NCBI GenBank assembly: GCA_013397695.1
Contig: VYZI01000493.1
Span: 124,001 to 188,000, forward strand
Direction: 5' to 3'
From: Centropus unirufus
Taxonomy: Eukaryota; Chordata; Aves; Cuculiformes; Centropidae
Length of the DNA: 64,000 nt
Made by a program: the position numbers and the translations under genes
Shown here: one piece after another, positions 12,701 to 22,290 of the stretch
Numbering within the stretch: the stretch's first letter is position 1
How the letters are laid out: each line of letters begins with the position of its first letter
Notes under the pieces: model-generated
Database searches by the model: none
Told to the model about the DNA's origin: nothing
Seen by the model: the letters and a program-made list of their open reading frames with translations, nothing else

Positions 12701-15700
12701 GGCTGAGGGAACTGGGGTTGTTTAGCCTGGAGGAGGTTGAGGTGAGGGGAGACCTTATCACTGCCTACATCTGCCTGAAAGGAGGTTGTAGAGAGGTGAG
12801 CTTGATCTCTTCTCCCAAGTAACAAGCAATAGGACAAAAGAAAATGGCCTCAGGCTGTGCCAGGAGGCAGCTTAGATTGGATATTAGGAAAAATAACTTC
12901 ACAGAAAGGGTTATCAAGCATTGGGATAGGTTGCTCAGGGATGTAGTAGAGTCGGTAGATCCCTGGAGGTGTTAAAGAATGTGTAGATATGGCACTCTGG
13001 GTCATGGTTTGGTAGGAACGGTGCTGTTGGGCTGACAGTTGGACTTGATGATCTTAGAGGTCTTTTCCAACCTTAATGATTCTATGGTACTGCCTTTTTA
13101 TATAGTTCTTCAGGAGCTTTGCTACATTTATCAGAAAGCTTTATCCACTACTCTCCATCAAAACTCCCTCAGTTTAGAAGCACAGAAGGTGAAACCAGCG
13201 ATCTGAAGTCATATCAAATATTACAGAGCACTAAAAGTACCATATCTGGGATTAAAATCTCTTGCTTCTTGGATAATTCTTTTTCTCTGAAGACCAACAA
13301 CTGATCCAGGTGGTGAGGCAGTGCTGAGCAATCTTGTTGTGATGGTCTTTGTGCCTCTTACCCAAATTAGATGCATTCCACCTTCTTACCAATAACCAAA
13401 CAATTGCAATAAGGATTTTATGCAAGAGCTAAATCCTCAGAAAAAAAAAAATCTTCAACCTGGTGGTTTCTCTTTATTCATTAGTCTAATTAGCGCTGTA
13501 ACAGGATCCGGAACAGTTGCAGCCTGAGGATATTTTAACCCCCCAATTTACTCTTCTTCAGCCAGGCTGAGCATTTTTTAATCTTAGTTCAGACAATAAT
13601 TTTATTTTCCCATCACTGCTGCAGCCTTGCAAACATTCACTTATTTTCTTGGCAAGAGAGAAAAAAAAACCCCACAGAAAATACTGGAAGTGTTGCTTAA
13701 TGCTTTTTAAATTATATAAGGAGGAGGGGTGATCATTTTTACTCATCTGTTCATTTTTTCCATTTTAGTGGAAAAAATTAATGGAAAAAAATAATGGAAT
13801 TAATGGAGAAAAAAATGGAAAAATTTTCTCTAATCTTTCAAGCCAGAGGAGCTCCAGTTGCAACACTCTTGTCCTCTGACCTGCTTGTAGCACACCTGCA
13901 GTGAGGACTGTGAACAGGATTTCGCTGTGTTTTGTTTTCTGGGACTGATAAAGGTCTTGAGTACATCCAAGACGAAGTCCAGGTAGGTCAATGGTTCAAA
14001 GGGAACCATACGGTAACTGGCTCTCCTCAGCTCAACCGTATTTTTGATGTAACAGATTCGCACAAGGCTGAATTGCTCAATAGGTAATAAAAGAATAAGG
14101 GCTTCAGCTTAATCTTTAATGATAAATCTTATTGAGATCAGGTTTCACTTTGGTCAGTGCTGACTCTATGCTGTATCCCGAGCTGCTATAATGCTTCTTT
14201 TCTAAAAAGGTAGAGAAGTGTTTTAGCAATGAAATGTTTCAGTGGTGAACCTTTACTGAAAGAGAATATTATCTTTAAAATTACATATATTCTGATTCTC
14301 TTTCCCTGCTACCAAGGGAAATAAGAATTGTGGCTCAGCACAAGAAATGTATATTAAGAAGATAAGTTATTTTTATGGATAAACCTGAGATCTAAATTCA
14401 TTGTCCAGGTTGTGCTGGAGACTCTGATTGTATCTATAACCTGGAAAATGAACTTAGACCTCAAGCTTATCCATAAAAATAACTTTTCTATCTATATACC
14501 AAGTTCATACAATTTTCTTTTGAAAGATGCAGACTCCAGCTCTAACCTCTGGAATCTGAAATCTACCTCTGAAAACTTGAATGGGGCTCACAACTCTCAG
14601 TAAACAAATCTGATCTCCCTGCAGAGCTATCATTGCTGCTGAGCTTGGATGTTGCCACCCAAGTATTTTCCTGTTGACACGTTATCAGTTCAGGCATAAA
14701 GGTAGCTCCATAAATTACAGTATTTTTGTTTGCTTTCTCTTTAGATGAATGAGGAGTTGGGGGAGAAAAGGATTAACATTTAAAAGGCATTGAGTAGCCA
14801 TCAGGGAAAATAACTCAGCAGGAAACTATCGAACAGTTCAAAATCTGATGTTCTGTTTTACTTAGTCCATTTAAAATTCAGCCACCACTAATTAGCCTTG
14901 GGAAGAAGAATTGCTTGGTCTGTGAAGGAGGTGTTTGTTAGACGAAGTAGGCTTGGCAGAAGAGGGCTGCTTAAGCAAACAAACCTAAAAGGACGCTCAT
15001 ATATAAAGACTTTGTCATGGTATTATTTTCTCTGAAACTCAAGTTAGTGAAGATTAATAGAAGGCAGTGAACTCCACTTAAAAGTAAGCAAAAACCGCCA
15101 ATCTTTTTTTTCCCCCCAATTAGGTTAATTCACGTTGGAAGTTATTTACATATTGCTAAGAAAAAGAAAGCTTTTATGTGGAGATGGGTTCCTGTCAGTG
15201 TCATGAGAAAGCTTTGATGCAGAATAACTCAAATAAATTCAATTGTTTACATGTGAATATGTGTGGCATGCACCAGATCTGGTGAAAAACAGCTCAACAG
15301 ACCCCAGGAAGCAGCCTGTCCCTTCCCTATGCAACAGGCAGTCAAATATAATTATTTCCTTCCTAACAGGTTCTCCAAGGAGCTCTTAAAGACCTCGGCG
15401 GTTGCAGATCCATTCCATTCCCGAAACAGCCTATCCCAGGACTTCGCTATCTTTAGCATTAGAAAGATCATCCTCATATTAACCTAAGTCTTTCTTACTG
15501 CAGTTTAAGTCCATTTCTGTTCCAGAATGGTGGAATGTTGGTTTTTTCCTTTAGATGCTAGATGATCCTTTTGGATCCTAGACGATGACCATGTCTTCCT
15601 CCAGTCTCTTTCTTAGCCAGCCACCCCACATTTTTAAATTGCAGTTTCACTCAGGTTGGAAGGGGCTATGAGAGGTCTCCAAAGCAGGAACAACACAGTT

Positions 15701-18292
15701 CAGATGGGTTGCTGAGGGCTTTGTTCAGTTGAGTCTTGAAAACTCTCTAAGGACCACCTCCTCCCGGCCCAACCTGCCCCAGTGCTTTCTGTGCACCTCT
15801 GTAAAAAGCCTGGCCACCTGTCCACATTGAAGACCACCTAATTCAAGCTGGATCTTCACAGAGGTCCCTGGAGTCCAAATGAATCTAAGACAGGGAGAGC
15901 TCTTATATTCTGGAGGGATAGGCAGTGAATTAAGCCTCGATTTTAAAACCAGATAACTGAACCCTGATTAATGTAAACACAGATCCTCCTGCACCTGGCT
16001 GGCAACCACAAAATGTGGTGCAGCACTTACTTAACCATATCCCCCATGAGTCTCCTGACAGTGTTGACTTGGTAAGTCCATGCGACCTGCTGAACTTCTG
16101 CAGCTGACGCCAGCTGTTACAACACGCTGTGTCACATGTCAACCACATTTCTGAGCAGCTGGAAAGACTCCAGAGCAGTTCTCTGAACTGTCACCCAAAT
16201 ATTCAGGAGGAACGTAAGAAAAAAAGTGTTTGCCAAAGACAAACATGTTCTTATGCTCTGCTAAGACAACCTGTTCTGCCACAAAAGCTATGAATAGACG
16301 TGATTTAAGCATCGGAGCACAATGTTCCTCTCCTCTCCAAGGACTTTACATTCTATGTATACATTAGGGAGCAAGCGATGAGCCCAAGTAGACGGGCAAC
16401 CATGAGTAAGTACATAACATTGAATGAGCTGAGGTCTCTGTTGGCACCACTCTTCCCAAATTTGTAGGGGCATCTGGAAAAAAAGGTAACTTTCTTGGAT
16501 ACAGATTTTAAGGAAGACACCGGAGTGGCTTTGAAGAATATCTTATGGAAAGAAGGGAACTTTGGAAAGGCAGGAAGTGCTTGCCTGAGAATGCCCCACA
16601 AGAATAATGAACACTGTCACTGCAGTCTGACCAAAGGTAAAAGCTGACCCCCAGATGTGCAGCCTGGCTCTTCGGGGTCTTGAAGTGAGGAGCTGCTCAC
16701 ACAAGCTTGGATGCCTGCGGTTAAGGTGAGGGAGAAGAGGGCAGCAGGGGAGGGATGCAAGCACTGGAATGACACGGTGAAAGTGGCAGTCGGGGAAATG
16801 GTGCAGAAATCACAGGGCAGGACTGTGTCCATCAGGGCCAGGGAAAGCCAGATGTGTGATAATGAGTTCCCAAAGACAACTTAGCTGTGCAGGTAGGTGT
16901 GACTGCCTGTACCTAAGAGATGTCATGCACAAAGAGCCTGTGATCCGGAAAGAACATGCACGTGGGGGCTCAGAAAGCAGTGCAGGGGGACTGGTTTTGC
17001 AAGGCAGGAAGGCAAAGAGCCGTGCTTAAACTATGCAGCTCAGAAGCAACCACTCCCTCGCCTATTGATTTTTTTTGGCATTTGCTTCTATTTAGCTGAC
17101 ATATTTAGAAAATCTTAACGACCTTGCCCTCCTTGCACAAAAACAATCCACTGAACTACCTGGAGGCTGGGTTTGCTAATCCCAAGTCCATGCACATACA
17201 TGTCAGTCTGTTTGTTTGTACTCAGCTTACACAAACTGTAGGGAAAGTCAGATGTGAAGTCCACTGAGACAGGGCTGACTGACTTTCGAGGGGTCTGCCA
17301 GACCCAAGGAGCTCTGGAGAGCCGTGATTTTGTCCGACCTAGAAAGGCCTGAGCAGCAGCTCCCCATTATTAATGGGGATAAGGCGAAATATGAGGCTCA
17401 ACACAATGCTTGTACAAGGTTGCATCTGCACCAAAATTCCAAGAGACCTGCTGAGGAGGATGGAAGTGAGAAGTGTCACTAAGTTGTGGCTTTAAATGAA
17501 GTCTGTGCCCTGGTTCCTTGAAAGAAATATAAACGGCATCACAGCCTCGCACAGATTGTTTGAGGCTGGAAGGGACCTCTGGAGACCACACAGTCCAACC
17601 CTGCTGCTAAGGCAAGGCTTGCCCAGAGCAGGTGTCACACGAACACGTCCAGGTGGGTTTGGGATATCTCCAGAGACGGAGACTCCACAGCCTCCCTGGG
17701 CAGCCTGTTCCAGCGCTCCATCACCCGCACGGGCAGGAAGCTTTTCCTCGCGTTCAGCTGGAGCCTCCCGTGCTCCAGTTTGTGCCCGTGGCACCGTGTC
17801 CCGTCGCTGCGGACTTGCCCTTTCCATAGGAAGCGCTGCCGGGAACCCCTCTCCGCCTCCTCCAGGCCGGGCAGCGCCAGGCGCTCCCCTCACTCCCAAG
17901 GGTTTCAGTCGGAGATTCCCGGGCCCTTCCCGGTCGCACACTCCCCGGGGCTCCTCCGCTCCGCTCCCAGCCCCCCTCACGGCGCTCGGCGCCGCAGGAG
18001 CCTCCTGCTGCTCCCGTTCCCGCTGGCTGCCGCATCCCTCGGGAAGGGCGGCCCCTGCCCAGGGACCCCGCGGGGTGCGGGAGGGACGCGTCCTGCAGGA
18101 CTCCCGCCCGCTTCCCGCCCCGGACCTGTTGCGGGGGTGGGAGCAAGGAAGGGAGAAAGGGGAGGAAAATAAATAAATAAATACGGAAAGCAATGGGAAA
18201 GGTGGGAAGGGATGGGAAGGGGGGAAGCAGAGCGGCCGCGGCGCTCACCAGTTCCCAGAGCCGATGATGCAGACGCGGAGCGGAGACGACAT
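3698..18292 (-). CDS. GPD1L2: Glycerol-3-phosphate dehydrogenase [NAD+], GPD1L-type (8 coding exons, complete)
   Basis: Cytosolic enzyme interconverting dihydroxyacetone phosphate plus NADH with sn-glycerol-3-phosphate plus NAD+, linking glycolysis to glycerolipid synthesis and the glycerophosphate shuttle. Joined exons encode 350 residues (human GPD1 is 349, GPD1L 351). Visible in order: N-terminal Rossmann dinucleotide motif GSGNWG (residues 11-16), VKMWVFEE, PHQFIGKIC, ISLIK ending at K121, MGANIA, CGALK with the catalytic Lys at 205, GAGFCDGL, then TTCYGGRNR with T265, R270 and N271, which contact the substrate in the family. All introns are GT-AG and phases agree. The start is set by homology; A at -3 is favourable. 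Residues mix GPD1-like ([15 protein letters not shown]) and GPD1L-like (QTSAEVY, LKQK) states. The neighbour is OSBPL11 rather than OSBPL10, so I prefer the second GPD1L-type copy; the family is certain, the exact symbol less so. Confidence 0.9.
3795..5088 (-). other. GPD1L2 intron 7
   Basis: AT-rich GT-AG intron of 1.3 kb. I see no repeat family, RNA gene or extra exon in it. Confidence 0.8.
5089..5195 (-). CDS. GPD1L2: GPD1L2 coding exon 7
   Basis: Encodes residues 284-318 ([20 protein letters not shown], then SAEVYKILKQKNMLE) plus two bases of K319. This helical C-terminal segment is closer to GPD1L (QTSAEVY) than to GPD1 (ETARELY). Acceptor TTCTAG|TCCATT, donor GAGAA|GTAAGT. Confidence 0.94.
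5351..5584 (-). CDS. GPD1L2: GPD1L2 coding exon 6
   Basis: The longest coding exon, 78 codons, residues 206-283: [20 protein letters not shown], then [32 protein letters not shown] and ARTGK. It carries the substrate-binding T265, R270 and N271. Acceptor TTTCAG|AACATT, donor GGAAAG|GTAAGG. Confidence 0.96.
5585..7054 (-). other. GPD1L2 intron 5
   Basis: Nothing recognisable except a perfect 10-bp-stem hairpin at 6027-6052 (GTAGGTGAAA/TTTCACCTAC, six-base loop). Confidence 0.75.
7055..7167 (-). CDS. GPD1L2: GPD1L2 coding exon 5
   Basis: Completes G168 and encodes residues 169-205, ending TVEICGALK with catalytic Lys205 as the last codon before the donor AAAA|GTGAGT. The opening CKNKNQGEIF is the least family-like part of the protein and sits where GPD1 and GPD1L also differ from each other. 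Acceptor CCACAG|GGTGCA. Confidence 0.93.
7168..8832 (-). other. GPD1L2 intron 4
   Basis: Unremarkable 1.7 kb intron; no repeat or exon recognised. Confidence 0.75.
8833..8971 (-). CDS. GPD1L2: GPD1L2 coding exon 4
   Basis: Encodes residues 122-167 (GIDEGPDGLKLISDIIRE..., SVLMGANIA, EVADEKFCETTI) plus the first base of G168. The MGANIA block is part of the conserved core joining the two domains. Acceptor TTCAG|GGTATT, donor ATTG|GTAAAT. Confidence 0.95.
8972..10131 (-). other. GPD1L2 intron 3
   Basis: Unremarkable 1.2 kb intron; no repeat or exon recognised. Confidence 0.75.
10132..10272 (-). CDS. GPD1L2: GPD1L2 coding exon 3
   Basis: Encodes residues 75-121, VAVPDVVEATNGTDILVFVL followed by PHQFIGKIC and ending ISLIK, whose Lys121 matches the family's conserved active-site lysine (K120 in human GPD1). 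Acceptor TTCCAG|GTGGCT, donor ATCAAG|GTAAGT. 47 codons, phase 0 on both sides. Confidence 0.95.
10273..12350 (-). other. GPD1L2 intron 2
   Basis: Contains the CR1 fragment at 10450-10705 close to the exon 3 end; the rest shows no known element. A plus-strand open frame at 11210-11623 has no recognisable domain and lacks splice or start support. Confidence 0.75.
10450..10705 (+). repeat. CR1 LINE fragment (3' end)
   Basis: Typical avian CR1 3' end: AGATATTAGGAGGAAGTTTTT, GGTGGTGAGGCACTGGCATG, TTTAAGGTCCCTTCCAACCC and ATTCTATGAT at the end. Lies in GPD1L2 intron 2, antisense to the gene. Confidence 0.85.
12351..12528 (-). CDS. GPD1L2: GPD1L2 coding exon 2
   Basis: Completes W15 and encodes residues 16-74, starting GSAIARIIG and including the family block VKMWVFEE and HENVKYLPG. 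The donor is AATGTG|GTAGGT. The acceptor follows a short pyrimidine run, and a CR1 fragment begins only about 70 bases upstream of it in gene direction. Confidence 0.95.
12598..13088 (+). repeat. CR1 LINE fragment, ~490 bp
   Basis: Begins in the CR1 3' coding/UTR part (GAGAGGCTGAGGGAACTGGG, TTTAGCCTGGAGGAGG) and runs to the 3' tail TTTTCCAACCTTAATGATTCTATGG. In GPD1L2 intron 1, immediately upstream of the exon 2 acceptor and antisense to the gene. Confidence 0.85.
13740..13835. repeat. A-rich low-complexity tract
   Basis: Repeated AATGGAAAAAAT-like units in GPD1L2 intron 1. No gene signal. Confidence 0.6.
14364..14485. repeat. Long imperfect inverted repeat (hairpin)
   Basis: Left arm 14364-14411 and right arm 14438-14485 are reverse complements at 43 of 48 positions, including a perfect outer 19 bases (AAGTTATTTTTATGGATAA), around a 26-base loop. 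Weaker pairing continues outside, to roughly 14330 and 14510. It lies in GPD1L2 intron 1. It could be a MITE-like element, a template-switch inverted duplication or a small-RNA precursor. Confidence 0.85.
15645..15835 (-). repeat. Degraded CR1 LINE fragment
   Basis: Plus strand reads as antisense CR1: CAGGTTGGAAGGGGCTATGA, GGGTTGCTGAGGGCTTTGTT and CCAGTGCTTTCTGTGCACCT. Considerable divergence; bounds are approximate. In GPD1L2 intron 1, sense to the gene. Confidence 0.65.
17538..17830 (-). repeat. CR1 LINE fragment at the edge of the GPD1L2 CpG island
   Basis: Antisense CR1 on the plus strand: GAGGCTGGAAGGGACCTCTG, GTCCAGGTGGGTTTGGGATA, CTCCCTGGGCAGCCTGTTCC and GTGCCCGTGGCACCGTGTCC. It merges at about 17830 into the CpG island and is unusually CpG-rich in its distal half. 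Confidence 0.85.
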
Positions 18293-18610
18293 CCTGAGGG
18301 ATGCCACGCGCCCGGCTCTGATCGGGAAAGCTCGGACCAGCTCCGGAGAGCCCGGCCCGGTTCGGCCCGGCTCGGCCCGGCTGCAGCCCCGCCCCTGCCC
18401 GGGCGGAGCGGGAGACCCGGGCGGCCCCGCCTCAGCCCCGCGCCCCGCGCCGCTGAGGGGAGCGGGGCAGGGGGAGGCTGTGCCGGGCGCAGGGCGAGGA
18501 GCCCCGCGCTTGCCGTGGTGCGGGACCCACCTGCCCGCCCGAGGGTCCCCGCGGGGCGGGCACAGGCGGGGGACACCTCGAGGTCCCACCTGTCCCGCCA
18601 GAGTGAGGCG
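17830..18610 (-). promoter_or_regulatory. CpG island promoter of GPD1L2
   Basis: A sharply GC- and CpG-rich block surrounding coding exon 1. No TATA box is evident. A GC box (CCCCGCCCC on the plus strand) lies near 18387-18395, and a short 10-base tandem of CGGCCCGGYT units lies near 18353-18381. Consistent with a broad housekeeping-type promoter; the start site cannot be fixed by eye. Confidence 0.75.
18249..18292 (-). CDS. GPD1L2: GPD1L2 coding exon 1
   Basis: Codes for residues 1-14 (MSSPLRVCIIGSGN) plus two bases of the W15 codon, giving the start of the Rossmann-fold nucleotide-binding loop. The donor is TG|GTGAGC on the minus strand. It lies inside a CpG island. The frame stays open upstream of this ATG to 18724, so no in-frame stop proves the start; homology and length do. 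Confidence 0.93.
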
Positions 18611-21449
18611 TAAGTGGCTGGAATTCTGATGGATGGAACTCTGATGGATAAGGAGCACGCCAGGGAGAGGTGATGAGGGCGTTTGCAGAGCCAAGTTGAG
18701 GTGATCAGTCGTGAACCATGTCACAGTTTTTCGTGTGGGACATCAAATAGAAGTCACCTGCAAGGAAGGGCGAAACGGAATGCCGTTCCTTTCCCCCTGT
18801 GTGGTCTAATCGTGCAAAACACCCTACACATTCCCACATTTTCCCTCTCTGCTCACCACCATGCCCTGTCCTCTCTCCAAAGCCGCCTCTTCTCCCATTT
18901 TGAAGCCAAAGAGCTGCGTTTGTTACCTGCCCTGCCCTTGCACTCCTGCGTCTTGCACACTTGCCGTGCCCAGGCTCCTTCCCCGCTGGGGTGGCTGCAG
19001 GCTCAGCGGTGACCACATCTGCTGCCCTTGCACTGGAGCGTGGCTCCCTGGGTTCCTGGCTCCACGTACCAAGGATGCCTGACCCCCTGCTTCCTAGAGG
19101 GAGGCTTCCTGGCAGTGTTTCAGGAGCCTGTGGGTGTTGTTGGAGGTACCCATATGTTCAGCTCTCCCACTGTCAGCTCTTCGGTGCGTCCTGATGGCAG
19201 TAAGAGTGTTTGAGGCCGTAAAAAACAAACTAGGGCAAAAACCTGCAAAATGGTATCTTGAGAAAATGACCAGCAGAAGGTCCTGAAAAGGGAAGAGTAA
19301 CTGGGCCCCATGGCACATGTGAAGCCCGATGGGGAGCTCTGAGAAGAGCCATTACCCGCACACATGGTTTGAGCATAGGCAAGGCACAAGATTTCTTCAC
19401 TTCCTGGTGTGTCTTCTACAGTATTCTGCTCGTTCACCGTGATTTGATCTTTCCCTGGCTGTGTAGCTCCTCTCCACTCTTTTTGACTTATTCCCCCTCT
19501 GTGAAGAGCATGTACTGTGGAGGTGGAGCCATCATTCTTGCCCTGTTCAGCCCTCAAGAATTCTCTGCTTTTTGCAAGCTCTTCTGTCCTGGTGAGTCCC
19601 CAGGCCGCAAGGGGAGGACACATGCTCTGAACCACTGGCTTCTGCAACTAAATGCACGCAACACAACATTTCCCTAGTCTATGTAGGACACAAGTATTGC
19701 AAACTATAATGGTTTAATCCAAATTGATGTAGGTGTTTTTCATTACAAAGGGGAGCTGTACCGGTTCGGTGTCCTCTGGACTGAGGATTTATGCAAGCTC
19801 CACATTCAGGCTGCACTGACCATTTGGTCACAGAAGCTGGCAGGGGTGAGATTGGCAGAGGATGAGCAGGCAGATGGATACAGCAGCACTCGTGAAGAGC
19901 AGAGAACACAGCCTGGGACTGTGAGTGCATGCAGTAGCTTATACATCCATGGCACTTCCTGGCTGTGGAAGTAGATATCTTGTGCTGTTGATGAACTGTC
20001 CCCTGGATTTGTGCAGTCACGGCTCCATGGAGATGGGTAGGGGAGTATTCATGCACGAAGAACTGTTCCAGGCGGTGTCTAGGCAGGTTTAGATATCAAG
20101 GCTCTCTCAGTGTTGTGTGGGGACAAAGGGTGGCCCCAAAAGATGGGTCTTTTGGCAGATTCCAGAGCCTTGGAGCCACACAGCACACACTGGTAGATGC
20201 TGATGACTGCTGTTTTATCAGGCAAGGGGAAGGATTTGCTCTTTCCCACAAAGGCACAATGTTTGTTTTTCACATAAGCCCACAAGCACTACCTCTCAAG
20301 CGTGAGTCATTAGTACATAACAGGCAGAAAAACTCGGTCTGCTTAATCAGGAGGATGAAGCCTGATGAAGCCCTCTCAAAGCCACCTCCACTCAAGCTCA
20401 CCTGATCTTCCTCACCTGATGGTTGTGCACGTGTCAGCAGACAGAGACCACACAGCCAAACCATTTTCTTCTGCCTAGCAGCTGCTGCAAACAGGAAAAT
20501 CTCATTCTCAGTTGTGCAAAGCCAGGGCAGCTGATTGGCATTTTCCCTAACCAGGCGTGACTCTTTCCGTGCTGGCAATATGGTCTTTGAACATCCCCAA
20601 AAATGTGACTGTGAAATGCCAAACTTGGAAGATGTCAGGCAGAGGATGGGCAGGGATGAGAGGTGGGGCCGAGTCCTCTGTAGAAAGAGACTTGAGGGCA
20701 AGGTAAAGGGCAGTACGCTCTGCCCTATGGTACAGATCCAGACATTGTGTGCTTTGCTTCCTTGGCCACTGGTTGGTGACGTTTTGGCACCCTATACTAT
20801 TGGGGACAGAGGGTAAACTGGGTGAGTATGAGATAGGGCCAGTGCCTTGTTCTCCTTCCCTGGGCAAGCTGGAGCTGGGCCTGGAAGGACACTCTACCCA
20901 GTTCTTGTTGCCAGCTCACAACACAACCTTATCATGCTCCATCTTAAAACTTGTCAGGTTTTTTGCCCCCTTTTCTGCTACTGGGAAGCTGTTTGTGGCC
21001 ATTACTCCTCTCACGTGAGAGCCCTTCTCCTCATTTCATATCCAGTTTATTCTCATATCCAACTTGTGGCTATCTGCTCTAGCACAAGCACTGTCTGTAA
21101 ATATGACTGATTCTTCTCTCCTGGTGCTTATTCTCTGCCCACCTCAAACCCCAAATGTATTGGAGTGAGGAATCAGATCCCTTAATTTTGCCAAGCTCAG
21201 CAAGACACTCCTTCTTATCTCTTCTTTTCCCTTCTTCTGATTATGCAGATGGGACTTATCTATACATGATCCAGCATTAATTCAGGCTTGCTGAACACTG
21301 ATAACCTGAGTGATGCCCTAAAATCAGTGCAATTTTACCCAGTGTCATGTGTATATTTGCTATTCTAGAAATATGTGGCTTGCTACATATAAGATTGCAT
21401 CTACTTTTTTAAGAACTATGTCAGGCCTTCAGCTTTTCCTCTTCTTCTG

Positions 21450-22290
21450 CTGTTCATAGTGGATAAATTGCAATTTACAGCAGAAATTGTATTGATCTTC
21501 CAGTGCAGGTCCTTGCATTTTGCATTGTTACATTTCTTCCCAAGGCACAACAACCACATAATTCTTCCTAGAGGGATCTCTATTGAAAATCTATTGAAAA
21601 TGTCTTCCAACTTTGTCATTAGCAAATTTCATTACCCCACTCATCATTTTTTGCCCCAAGCTAACTAACATAATTATTCGGTTAGACAGATTCCTCCAGT
21701 CCCATAATTTGGCTATCAGCCCCATCAGCATTTTTCACCCCCAGTACTAGATTCCTTTGGCATTTTATCATGTTAATCCTCATCTCTTCAAGTTTAACTA
21801 ATAATTATCTAGGTAATGCCAAATCAAACACTTTACCAAAGTCCAGGTTGATAAGATTTATTAGTTTTCCTTTGTCCACAAATGCAAATATCTTATCAAA
21901 GGCATTGGGTTACTCTGCATATAACATGCTCAGCTTGCACTTTAACCCAGTTTCTGCTTCCCTCCATGTTTTCTGTTACACATGGATAACATTTCCTCTA
22001 GAAAGCTTATAGATTTCTGTGATGGAGATTATTCAGTCTTGAGAAGTGAAGGGTAAAGAGCTCTTGAGTTTTGTGATGGTGTTGCATGCAGTGATTTCTA
22101 TATCCATGCCCTCTAGCCCATTAACTGTGCTGCCTCTTTTCTCTGGGATTACATTTTCTTCCTTAGGGAAACTGAAGCAATGCATTCCTTTAGCTTTTAG
22201 GTTTCTGCCCTGCTGTTATTTTTTGTGAACCTTTTGTTTCCTTTGTAATCACGCAGCTAAAAACCTTTTATTCTTGTTTTCCTTCCCCAT
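21450..22290 (-). repeat. Ancient CR1/L3-like LINE fossil
   Basis: Plus strand carries phrases typical of the antisense of old amniote CR1/L3 elements: GTCATTAGCAAATTTCATTA, TTTACCAAAGTCCAGGTTGA, CTTATCAAAGGCATTGGGTT and GGAAACTGAAGCAATGCATT. Heavily mutated with no intact frame; ends approximate. Confidence 0.55.

Larger units (their letters stand above)
12529..18248 (-). other. GPD1L2 intron 1
   Basis: The longest GPD1L2 intron (5.7 kb), as usual for a first intron. It holds three CR1 fragments, an A-rich tract and the inverted repeat at 14364-14485; its 5' end lies within the CpG island. Confidence 0.8.

Noticed and set aside
17492..18576. Long overlapping open frames (130-233 codons) on both strands around the GPD1L2 promoter
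   Set aside because: Very GC-rich CpG-island sequence with few stop codons; compositions are Pro/Arg/Gly/Ala-biased, partly CR1-derived, and not like any known protein.
19120..19647. 175-codon minus-strand frame in the intergenic region
   Set aside because: Longest frame outside the islands but no recognisable domain, no convincing promoter or splice context; length is within chance for this composition.
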